DNA of 64,000 nucleotides. Origin: Argentina anserina. Its lineage: Eukaryota; Streptophyta; Magnoliopsida; Rosales; Rosaceae. Shown here piece by piece: positions 11,177 to 22,164 of the stretch. The stretch is from NCBI RefSeq assembly GCF_933775445.1, contig NC_065872.1, positions 5,394,001 through 5,458,000 of the forward strand, in the 5' to 3' direction. The notes under the pieces are model-generated. The model ran no database searches, was not told the DNA's origin, and saw only the letters and a program-made list of their open reading frames with translations. The first letter of the stretch is position 1; every line of letters starts with the position of its first letter. Both the position numbers and the translations under genes were made by a program.

Positions 11177-12050
11177 GCCCCCAATTATATTTGCAGTTCT
11201 CGACTTATTAGACAAGTCACTTGCTATTTCTCCCCAACCTTGGGCTCAATAATACTTCCAAACTTTGGGTGATTTTAGGCCCAACTGGGGAAGCCGACAA
11301 ATGTAGAATTTTGAATTGTTTTTCGTTTTTTAATTTCGTGAATACCGAACTAATACCAAGTCCTTAACCAAAAAAAAAAACTAATGCCACGTACTAACTA
11401 TTGCCAGTGAGAAGCTGTTGAGTCAGAGGCCGTCTTGCCAATTTTCAGGTCACATAAAAAAATATGTTTTTCTTTTTTATTAACTAGTTACTTGGTCTAA
11501 ATGAATCATCTGAGACATCTATAAATAAAAAATAAAACTAATTGGTCTAAATTTTAACATTGTAATTTGTTAAATAGATTGAGAGATAAGTTATAAGTAC
11601 TCAAATCTTATACGATGTTCATCGTAATTGTGTTTTTGGTTTTATTAAATTGTGTGCAGAGGTCCAAGATTGAAAAAAAAATCATGTAGAGGAATGGCTA
11701 AAGGTAGAGGCGTTGTGCTTTAGCTAAAAGAAGGGGTTGCTTTCTTCCTAGGATAAGTTTTTTCCCATAAACCAAATAGTTTCTCCATTTGCTAGCCATA
11801 CACAATTGTGTAATGTCCCAACTCTTTATTCAAAAAGTTCAGATAAGCTATTGGGGAATGTTACATTCCAGTCTGCATATTATTGAGGAAAAAGTGGATT
11901 TACATCTCTTATGTACAATTACTTTGTATTTTCCAAGTTCCATATTCTCTAACAGACCCAAAAAAGAGAGTTCCTTATTGTCTAGTTTTACAGTGTAAGA
12001 CTTGCTGAGCAGATCGATTATATACTTAGGGTTATCCTTGATGTTGAAAG
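11075..12050. other. Intergenic: PAD1 promoter and AHK1 3' flank
   Basis: Holds the presumed PAD1 leader and promoter (with the CT tract at 11141-11173) and, near 12050, the 3' UTR of the histidine kinase. The middle (about 11300-11900) is AT-rich; no gene or clear repeat is recognised. Confidence 0.5.
11141..11173. repeat. (CT)n microsatellite in PAD1 5' leader
   Basis: Uninterrupted CT repeat, 33 bp, 67-99 bp upstream of the PAD1 start codon (GA on the coding strand). Confidence 0.9.
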
Positions 12051-15000
12051 TCAGGCTTCTGTAATTTTAGTGAGTGAAAGTATGGTAGACACCATCAACT
12101 TGTAATCAATTGGCTTTGTTAGATATGCATCCATCCCCACCTCCAAGCATTTCGCTTCATCTGATGACATTGCATGAGCTGTTAGAGCAACGATTGGTAT
12201 GTGCATACTGGTTCCCTCTTCTGATTTCCTGATAGCTTTTGTTGCTTCATAACCATCCATCTTTGGCATCTGATCACATAAACACAAGTTTAATACATTT
12301 CATGTCAGAGGTGCAATGTGGTATATGCATATGAACTTATCTAGCAAAACTTGGAACTTTCTACCATTTACCTGGCAATCCATCAGAACCAAGTCATATG
12401 GGCGATGAACCAAAGTTTCATTTTCATGTCCCTCTTTCGCGTCATTGAGCATACAGCTCAAAGCATCTACTGCCTGCAGTCCATCAGCCACGGCAATTAC
12501 TGTAGCTCCCATCTTTTCTAGCATTATACTTGCAACTCTCTGCAGTACTGGTGTGTCTTCTACAAGAAGTATGCGCAGGCCTTGAAGAGACTTTGGTTGA
12601 TTCACAGGTTTCCTACAGTATGCACTGCCATTCTCCTTAGGACTCCTGGTGATAGATAGTTGTTGTTTAAGTTTTATATCTTCACATCGAGGTTCTGTAG
12701 CATGGGATGCTTGACCGGTGCTCATTAGTCTAGATTCTGCATCTTCTTTCCTTGAACTATTGTCCTTTGGGAGCACCTCTGTCAGTTCGACTAAGCAGCT
12801 GTTAATAGTCTGGTACTGTGAGGAGGAACAATTTTTTGCAATCTTGTCTCTTCGTCTTTCTCCAATATGAAATGAAGCTTTATAACTGGAGTTGTTCTTT
12901 CCACCTTTGTCAGATTCATCAGAGCTGCAGCCAACATCAAAGTGAGTAGAATCAATCTCAAGGCATTCATGTGTTTCGAGATTTCTCTCTCTTATGACAG
13001 CTTCCAAAATGTGAGCCATTTTTGCTTTGTATAGAGGCTTGTTAACCATCAATACATTCCCTCTTCTGCGAAGCTCCACCTTTATGGCATTGGAGGTATC
13101 ATGATTCAGCATCCATGCAAACGTTGCTTTCCCAGTGTATTTGTCAAGGAAATTAAGCTGTTCCTTCCATATATCTGTGCTCAAGTCAAGCACTCCTATA
13201 TCGACAACCATGACAAAAACAGGGTTCCTTATATCATGTATACTTCGAGTTTCAGCTTTCAAAGATGCATTTAGAGAATGCTGTGTATCAAAGCTGTTAG
13301 TATGAGCTGAATTTCTGCCTTTAAAAAGTTCTCTAAGAATTTGTGTCAGCTCATTCCACTCAGATGTTGCCAATGTGAACACTCCATTTTTACGTAACCA
13401 CTGGGACATAATCAATCTACCCATACTGCCATGTAGTGCCAGAAGCACCTGCATACAAATTCAGCAATGCAATCTAAGAATCTAAAATGTAGATGTCCAT
13501 GAATGATCAGCTAACTCAGGATTTCGTTAAATTTTTTACTTAAGCACTGGAACTTGAAATAAACAACTTACAACTATACTTTGCTTCGCAAAATCTGCTT
13601 GACAATATTGTTCTGTGCCATCTACAGGTGTATTCAAGACCAAGTACAACTGCATTAAGGTTCCTTGCCCATCCTTCTTTACAACCTTGATTTCTCCACC
13701 CATCTTGTTAACCTGTCATCACCAGTATAACAATTCCCATATCTTTTAAATATGCAGATTTTCGTTTCATTCAATCGGTAAAATTTGGAATTTTGGATTT
13801 TCTTTATGGAGCTATGTAGGTGTGCAAGGCATATGATTATGCATCAGGAATTCAGGATATGCTTTGACATTTGATTCTTCAGTATATTTCAGACACTGAA
13901 CTCACCAGTGTCCGCACAATGCACAGCCCAAGACCAGTGCCACCATGCCTGAAAAGGGTAACAGAATAGAGCATGCTTGAGAATAAGCTATTCTAAACGA
14001 GAGAAGCTGATGGAATCAAATAAAAACCATTAAATTACAGAACTCGTTATCTTGTTAAGCATTAGATACTCACGTTCGAGTTGTTGAAGGATCAGCTTGC
14101 TCAAAGCTTTCAAACACAGACTCCCATTTACTAGCATCAATTCCTGCAGAATTATAGAAATGTGATGAATCATACAGTCTATTTTTCCATAAAGCTTAAT
14201 TTGTTCTTAGGTTTGCGTACTGCATACCACAACCAGTGTCATCAACTTCAAACCAAAGAACCATTTTGTTGTCTTTCTTGGGGGTCTTCATTGCATAGTT
14301 CCCTTGCTTCAACTTTGCCTTATGTGAAGACTGTAAACTTTTCTGATCGAAACTAATTCTCATGGTATCACCAGAAGCGTTCAAGTTCTCACACGATCCT
14401 CTAAGTATTATGTGACCAGCTGGAAACATATGTCATTAAAACGTTGTCAAAAAGCAAAGCTACCGAGCCATTTGTAAAAAAGTTGACTTACATGTAGTGA
14501 ACTTGATAGAATTGCTGATTAGATTTGCAAAGATTTGAACAACTCTTGCCGAGTCTCCTCGTACTAATCTCGGCATATCATCTGAATAAATTATCAGCAA
14601 AATTAAACATTTTCAAGAAGAAAAGTAGAATGATTAAACAAATACCAAGTGCGGCTGTGAAATTAGTTCCTTTCCACCCCGTAAATTAAGTCATACCAGA
14701 AAGATCTAAAACAGTCTCCACATTGTGGTTGATGCACTGCACAGAGAACATATCAAATAGCCCTTCAAGTTCTCTTCCCAAGTCAAACTCAGCTTCTTCC
14801 AACACCAGTTTTCCTGATTCAACCTGTGTAGAAAATGTCAAAACGATTTTCAGTGTTATAAATTTTACTTAGCATGTTGACTACAGAAATGGAAATTTCA
14901 TCAGCCTGTCTTCATATCTCACCTTGCTCAAATCTAGTATATTATTAAGAAGCCGAAGTAGAGCTGTTGAACATTTCCTAATCTGAGTTACTGTGGAATA

Positions 15001-17036
15001 CTGTTCATTTGTAAGGCAATCATCACTAATAAGAATGTCCAGCAAGCCAATGACTGCAGCCATTGGTGTCCTTAGTTCATGACTGCAATGCAAGAAAGCG
15101 ACAGATATTTTGTTCAGTAGTGAAACACAATAAATGCTTGCATTCAGGTCTTATGGGCTAATATAGGGAGATGTAGTCCGAGATATACAATAAGTGGGTC
15201 AAAAAGGCTGAATCATATACCTCATATTTGCTAGGAATTGGCTTTTATAGTTGCTAGATGCCTCCGCTCGTCTCCTCGCATCAAGATGACTTATCAGCTC
15301 TGCCCTCAGTTTCATTTCCTTTGATACTCCATTTGTCAGTATGAAAATGCAGACACATCCTGTGACTAGGATACAAAATGATGCAGATATCAAGATCACC
15401 AACGTTTTGAAGGCTCTCTCATCCACCTTCCCCATTATATATTTTCTTGGAATGATGATGACCCCTACCTGCACAAAGTACATAACTTAAATTCTTGTAG
15501 AGGCTAAGATAGAACAATCCAACTGAAAGATATGTATTGTCAAATAATATGGCCAAAATTTACCAGAGGAAGTCTCTTTAGCTTCAGGAAAAATGAGTCG
15601 ATGTAATATTGCTCATGTCCAAGCCTGGCATTTTTAACATGAACCTCCTGATCACGAGGAGGAAACTTGTTGCCATATGCTCTTTGTAACCACTCAGCTC
15701 CCATTCGTATTGTGTGATCCTCTGAATCAGTAGCCATCATAAGCTTTGGCCCCTTAGTGGTATTTATCAAAAGAGGAGCATTTGTAGAAGTAGAGAGTAA
15801 GTAGCCTTCTTGAGATGTCAAATAAATATGTCCACTGTGAAACTCAACTAGCTCTTTCATGAGCTGTCCAACACTATACAGAGCTGTAGTAACTCCCACC
15901 ACAGCTACTATGCTTTTATTGGAAGAATCAGAAACCGGTAGTGCTGCTGAAAGCAATGGTGAATCTGAATACTTGCTCACCGCTACATGCCAAGTGGCCA
16001 CACCATCTGGTACTTGTGAAAGGCCTGCAATGTTGATCAGATCATCTGGCTGAATTTGGATTGCTTTCCCTATCTTCTCACCGGTGACAGGATCAAGTGG
16101 TTCGCGGAACCATTTTGCAGAAGTGTTTCCATGTATGGACTGATCATTCCAAGCCTCGCGTGTCGAGAACATATCAACATCATAATCCCCATTGGGAGTG
16201 ATTGAATAGTTTGCAAGATCAGAGTAGATATAAAACGAGTTGTTACTCCTGTGATCCCTATGGAATGCCTGGACAAAACCATTTCTGTAGTTGATAGTAA
16301 TGGCACTAAGAGCTTTTCGACTGGCAAACATTGCCCATGTTATCGCCCTCATCGATTCATAGAGCTGATAAAGTAGTGAAAAAGCATTAAACAAAGAACC
16401 TTGCAAAACACTCTCAAATCACACATGACCAACATCACTAGACACAAAAACTAACCTCTACTTGTTCTGCTTGAGTAGCAGGATTGCTATACTTTCTGAT
16501 CACATACTCAGAAAGCTTCACCTGCGCTGTTGTTATCTCAGCTGTCGAATTCAATATGTTCCACATCCGCAAAATGGGGCGTTGCAGAAGCTCATAACGA
16601 AGCCCATAAGCTAAGTTACTAAGTGACTTTGCGGTGTATATTCTTGTGAAATGCCATGTCAGTATAGTTAACAGCCCAATTAGAATAGCTAGCATAACCT
16701 GCAAAAAATCACTACTGCTCATTCTACTGATTGTAGAGTTCAATCACTGAAAAGGGTTTGAAAGTTAACCATGATTACATGAATCAAACCAATTCAAAGT
16801 TCTGTTCTTGAAATCATACTAACCATGATTGCAAGACGAGCCACAAAGACACTGTAATATGATGAAAGACAATGAGCATTTCCATACTGAAACTGGTCTC
16901 TTTCAACATCTCTTTGAAAGATTCTCCTCTCCTGACCTTCTGGGCCTGTCGCACCACTACTAGTATTGCTTCTTCTCCATGGAAACTTACCAAAGCCAGA
17001 AACTTTATCAAACAACCTCAGAACTAGAGCTCCCAT
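12051..17036 (-). CDS. AHK1: Hybrid histidine kinase, AHK1/ATHK1 osmosensor type
   Basis: Thirteen exons on the minus strand: 16824-17036, 16456-16698, 15564-16364, 15221-15468, 14923-15082, 14697-14823, 14492-14581, 14228-14419, 14074-14143, 13906-13948, 13572-13712, 12372-13448, 12051-12269. They total 3624 nt, 1207 aa, the same length as Arabidopsis AHK1. Domains in order: first membrane span about residues 65-88 ([16 protein letters not shown]); large extracytosolic sensor with many N-glycosylation sequons; second span about 441-464 ([17 protein letters not shown]); kinase H-box [13 protein letters not shown] with phospho-His near 503; N-box SNSIKFT; G-boxes EVDDTGCGI and [11 protein letters not shown]; degenerate receiver region; C-terminal receiver with [10 protein letters not shown], phospho-acceptor Asp near 1133 in LVLMDCQMPKMDG, LTAHA and the conserved Lys in LTKPI. 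Plasma-membrane sensor in multistep phosphorelay, linked to osmotic and drought responses in Arabidopsis. The leader carries a 39-bp GA/CT tract. Confidence 0.95.
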
Positions 17037-17070
17037 TAGTGTTCTTCAACCTGGTGAACATTCACAACTC

Positions 17071-17071
<1 letters not shown>

Positions 17072-17110
<39 letters not shown>
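17072..17110. repeat. (GA)n microsatellite in AHK1 5' leader
   Basis: Pure 39-bp dinucleotide repeat, 36-74 bp upstream of the kinase start codon (CT on the coding strand). Confidence 0.9.
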
Positions 17111-17113
<3 letters not shown>

Positions 17114-17467
17114 GGTGGTGGGTTGTGTTTAATATACTGGTTCTGGTGTCATTACCCACTTTAGTGACACAATTGCTTAATGCAATTGCTGTGAGTGGGG
17201 GGAATTGAGCTGTGGTGTTTTGATTCCTCTAGCAATCAAGAATGCACAGCATCAATGCCACAACATATTTCTCTCTTTACTTTTTTGGGGCTGTGAAAAT
17301 GAGACCTTGGTTTATAATGCCGGTGTTATTAAGGGATCGAGTAGTTGCAGACATGGCAGTGAACCTTTGGAACCCCATTACAGCTATTTGAGAACTACAT
17401 GATGGGTGTTAACCAGGGCCCACTTTCCTCTTCTTGCCTAGTACTCGAACCAAAGAAAAACTCATCA
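17111..17467. other. Intergenic: AHK1 promoter region
   Basis: Upstream DNA of the histidine kinase, ending at the LINE-like insertion. No gene or clear core promoter element is recognised. Confidence 0.45.
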
Positions 17468-18321
17468 TGTGGATACTGTTTTTTTACGAAGTAAATCACC
17501 TTATTAAAGAACAAAGGCTAGAATAGTCATTATATACTTCTACTACACTGAATTCGTGCAGTAAATAAGAGATCTAGAGTCGATACCTAACTTAGTACAT
17601 AATACATATCTTTGATATATAATACATATCTATTATTTAAAAAACTATCATCAAATTGCATTAGAAAATAAAAACAAAAAAAGAAATCTATTATACGACT
17701 TATTATTGAAACATAGCAATAGGCTAAAAAAACCTAATCTAAACTGTCATTGGCCTGAGGCAAACCTCTAAAGCATTGGGCCCAGCAGCCCTCTAAGACG
17801 AAGCCCAAAACTAAGCCCCAAGGCCCAGCTCCAGACCCGCCCCAAAGGTCCAGTTGTCATCATCATCGGGTCGTCGACAATTTCCACTGCCGCCGCCACC
17901 TGCCTCTCCGGCTCAGCACAGGACTACCGAAACAAGAGCCTCCTCCAAAACCCAAGGATTCTGACCCCGGCACAGTCTTGATTGGCACCGCTTTCCCCCG
18001 ATCGCTGCCCCCCATCTCTCCGGAAAAGATTCAGCCCGACTTGCCACCACAAACCACCTCAGAGGCAGATCAGAGCCACCGTCATCATCTTGCCATGAAC
18101 AAACACCTACAGCCACCTCTTGTCTCGATTGGAGCCAAGGACACAACTTGGTCTGGACCCCGACATCACAAGCTAGAGAAACTCCGAGCCCACGCCGTCG
18201 CCGTCCCATAACGCACGATCGAGAGAGCATGAAACTCTCCGCCGCCACCACCAAACCTAGGTTTCTCCTCTCCAAAACGCTCCGCAAGATCCGGAGCATT
18301 TTCCTCGTGTGGATACTGTTT
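17468..18321 (-). mobile_element. LINE-type retroposed insertion with 14-bp TSD
   Basis: A perfect 14-bp direct repeat (TGTGGATACTGTTT) at 17468-17481 and 18308-18321 brackets an 826-bp insert. On the minus strand the insert runs from a GC-rich 5' part (18307 down to about 17800) to an AT-rich 3' part ending in TTTACTTCGT followed by an A run that merges into the target site. Long, variable-length duplication with a 3' A tail is the mark of LINE-driven retroposition. The GC-rich half has a 128-codon open frame (17913-18299) with no recognised domain; no reverse transcriptase is present, so it is a deleted or non-autonomous copy. Confidence 0.72.
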
Positions 18322-21300
18322 AAATTGGTGAGATACTAGGATGACCGAATTTTCTGATCCATGAAGAATGAAATTTTACAAGGAAGTTAAATTTTTGATA
18401 GTTTTGACCAAAAATAAAAAGTATGAATTTATGAAACTGTAGTGTGTGTTTTCACACAAATATAAATTAGTGTGTTTCCTTTAAATTGAGGATAAATTTA
18501 TTGAAAACTGTTCTTCTTCAGAATATGTTTATGAAGTAAGAACTAAAATTTCATATACTTGATGGAGTGTAGGATATAATGACCTATCGGCAATGAAATT
18601 ATGAAATTAGTAATCAGTGGCTACAAAACTAACATAAACTTTAACAAAGGTAGAAGTAATTTCATTATTGAAGTAAAACCCATGCCACAACCCATTGGCT
18701 TAACATTGGAAACTGATGACTCGTTAATATAGTAGACTACTCAAGTAGTCACCTTCTAGATTTGTTAATTGGTTTCATAGTCAGACTCTGAATCATCTTT
18801 CAGTTTGTCAACTGTGATAATGTTTCTAAATTAGTTACTGGTACGTAGGTTGAAATGATATGGTAGGTGGAAATGATTTGCAGACTGAAAGTTTTACATT
18901 GAAGCAATGTGGCCACTCTCCAAAAGAATTATTAATCATCGGATTGGTTTTGGTATGATGCAGTACAATAGATTTGAGGTTTGAATTACCCCTCTACATT
19001 AGTGAAACAAAGGGAGCTTTTTTCAATCAAGATCTTTTTTTTTTTTAGGATTAGATGATGACTTTTTAACTAATTGTTAATTAAACATATTTTTTGATCA
19101 AATTTTTCATCTAAACCGTTTAGATTTTAGGTCTTTATAAGTAAATTACTTATATAAATTCTCAGCCAATTTAGTAATCGTTAAGGTATCAAAGTAGATT
19201 AAATTAGTGAACGATCAAATTGTCAAATATTTTTTAAGGGTTTAGAACCCAGCCTAGTTGGGAGGCTCAACCCCACGTCTGGTTCTAAAATTGTCAAATA
19301 TGAATCGTTCAAGTTTATAATGAGTAAATCATATGTATGAATGTCATAGCGATTTTCAATTTGGACAAAATTTTATAGGGATGATCTTCTGATATATATA
19401 GATTAAACGGTCGATATATAAATATAAGATCAAAAAGTTTGTGAATCGAAAAGGTCTGCAACTAATTTTTAACGAGATGGTCCTAATTGAAAATGTTCAC
19501 ATAAAACAAAATTCTTTGCCCACATTAAAAAAAACTGAAAATGAGGGCTCATATGACATTTAGACATACAATATGGGATTTAAATATCTCGCGACCTATC
19601 AGAATAAACAAAAGATATCTGAAGATCATCTCTACATAATACGTACCATGTGAAACAATTAACCATTTCAAACCAATGAAACCATTGAAATGAACCAATA
19701 ATGTATATCGAATGTTATGAGAAATCCAACTGTAGCATGACCGATCGTATAAGCTTTTTTCTTGAAGAAGAAACTTATCTTTCAAGTAAACAATATAAGT
19801 AAAATATTGCAATTAAACTTTTCTGTGGAATAAAAGATCTCACTTGTCCTAAATTTGTTTGTTGGGAAAGTGGGTAGCTGTTGATAACAATCTTTTATCC
19901 AGAAGTTTAAGTGCCAAGGGCGGCTTTATTATACAAATGGAATGAATATACACAGAACATATCATATGCACTTGCCTTGACCTTGCTTAATTCATCATCC
20001 TCTAGAACACAAGATTTGTGATCCACCTCAGTACCCATGATCCCTAGTCTTTATGTTACAAACATTATACTGGTGTCAAAAGTTCTTGGATTTATCTTAA
20101 AAACTAAAAATTACAAGCTGTGGTTTCAACCTTTTACTACATGACCTAATAACAGGATAGAAAGCAACGCCAAATATGCAATGATATAATTGTTTATTGA
20201 ACTTAGTTCACTAGTGGCTCATCCTCTTTGATAGAGTAATGTTTCCAATGTATTAATTGCCATAGATTTATAGGGGTATAGTCTGGTGACCATTTTGGAG
20301 CTTCAGTTCATCCATGGCGTGAAGAGTCATTTGAAAAGTGGATCTTACATTCTTACTTGGACAAAACATGCTGGTAGAAAGCTGGAAAAGACTGGGATCA
20401 TCAAGAACACTAGATCAAGGTTTCGCAAGGTCTGAGTATAAGCTACATCTCTAATGATCTCATGATGCTGTCATATAAGTCCGAACATGTTCACCAGATG
20501 AAAAAGGAGTGTGAAAAATGGTCCAACTTAATTCATCTTTTTACCACGAATTCATCTTTTTACTTGAGTTTAGATAAAATCAAAGCAATGGAGGATAAGG
20601 ACCAAAGTGAGACATTATAACTAGCCCCTAACAACATTTTAACATAAGCTCAGTATGTGTCTAGTCACTCTAGTGTACTAACATGTTCAATCTTAATCAC
20701 AAGCATCTTGAATATCATAATCTTCTCATAAAAGTATATCATATGCTATTGGCTGTTTGTAAAAGAAAGTTCTAGGATTGAACATTGGTAAGATTGTCAA
20801 TGCAACACCAATCGTTAAGATTATACAGATTTGGAAGGAATAACAAAATCCTTAGACATGATTACTGATGCCAAGATAACCAGTAATCCAGTATCGTTTT
20901 GGAAAAGATGACAAGAAGAAATGTATAGGGTGAGGACTGAGGATACTCATAATCTATAATCAGATCAAAAGAATCAGAGTACAAGATAATTTATTGGCTT
21001 TTAGGGCAAGAAGAATATCATATCTGCGAGGACTTACACTAAAGAGAGATTTGATTCGTCTAAATGACTTGAAAAGAGTCCACGAGAGAGCCAAGAAGAG
21101 GTAGCTGCGTGGCCTAGATTTAAAGCAAAGAGAAGGGGGACAACATCAAATTTGTACCCTCTCAATCTTCTAAATTCTAGTTCTGGGTGGCTCCATTATT
21201 TGTGAACCCAGAATGGTATAATATTGATGTTAAGCTTAGCCATAAAGTTTAAACGTGAGCAAAGTGGTGAGTAGTTGCGTACGCATGGCAAAGCTCAAAG

Positions 21301-22164
21301 GGTTTAGGTGTTAGGTTATGTGTAATTGGAGGCTTAGATAATATGGGATCCACAGCTTTGGTGGGTTGGTGCTCTGCCAACTATATTTGAATCTTGAGGG
21401 AGATAGATACATGAAAGGCATACTTGCTTTAGAAGTTATTCATTTGCAGCTTTAGTAGTTCAAAACACGAATCCTGGCCATTCCGGTGAAAAAGGGGGTC
21501 TACAGCCGGGAAAGGAAGACGGTAAGAATTAGAATCTACCAATAGTCCAGTACCAACAGATTCCCAAGTCATGGTCTCTGATATATATTCTTTTGATATT
21601 GACAAAAGCAGAGAGGACTAAAAGCCCCGATAATCTACTGATGGTTCATTTCGAGTCATACAAACTTTGCAATGACAAAGATTGCATGTTTCATACTATA
21701 ATGCACACAACTTTACTTGAAAAAATTCACTTTCATTCAAGGCATGATTCATTATATACAATCTTTCAGTCATTTTGTACATTTTTCTAGGGAAGGAATG
21801 AAGAATGGTACAAATTGAAGAGGTTTAAAAACGTTATCTCATATTGGTCCTTTTTCCGGATACGACTGGATACAGAACACCAGGGCAGGAGCTTCTTATA
21901 AACAAAAGAAATAGTAGAAAGCTCAAGCAACACAAGGGCACAAGAACAGGAGCTCAAGCTATGGTCCTGATGGTGCTTATGAAGGAGGAAACCAATGTAT
22001 CAATTATAGATGAATAGTATATGGTTACAAATATAAAATATATTGACAATCCACCTACTATAGTACCACAACAACGTCAAGGGGTTTCCTTGGGCAAACA
22101 ATGTCAATGAAGAATAACTTTGGACTAATTAGTTTTATGCACATGAGAAGATTCCGAGAACCAC
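18322..22164. other. Long gene-poor stretch
   Basis: 3.8 kb without a recognisable gene. It is AT-rich, with scattered short open frames and no exon-like family match on either strand. A 57-bp SINE-like fragment with its target-site duplication sits at 19217-19301. The last few hundred bases should include the 3' UTR of the ERD7-like gene. A non-coding RNA cannot be excluded by reading alone. Confidence 0.45.
19217..19301 (-). mobile_element. 57-bp SINE-like 3' fragment with 14-bp TSD
   Basis: The 14-mer AAATTGTCAAATAT occurs at 19217-19230 and again at 19288-19301. Between them lie 57 bp which, on the minus strand, read GGGGTTGAGCCTCCCAACT, then GGCTGGGTTCTAAACCC, and end in an A5 tail. This is the shape of a severely 5'-truncated SINE or LINE 3' end inserted in antisense orientation. 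Confidence 0.65.

Noticed and set aside
17913..18299. 128-codon minus-strand frame
   Set aside because: Inside a TSD-flanked LINE-like insertion and without a recognisable domain; treated as part of the element.
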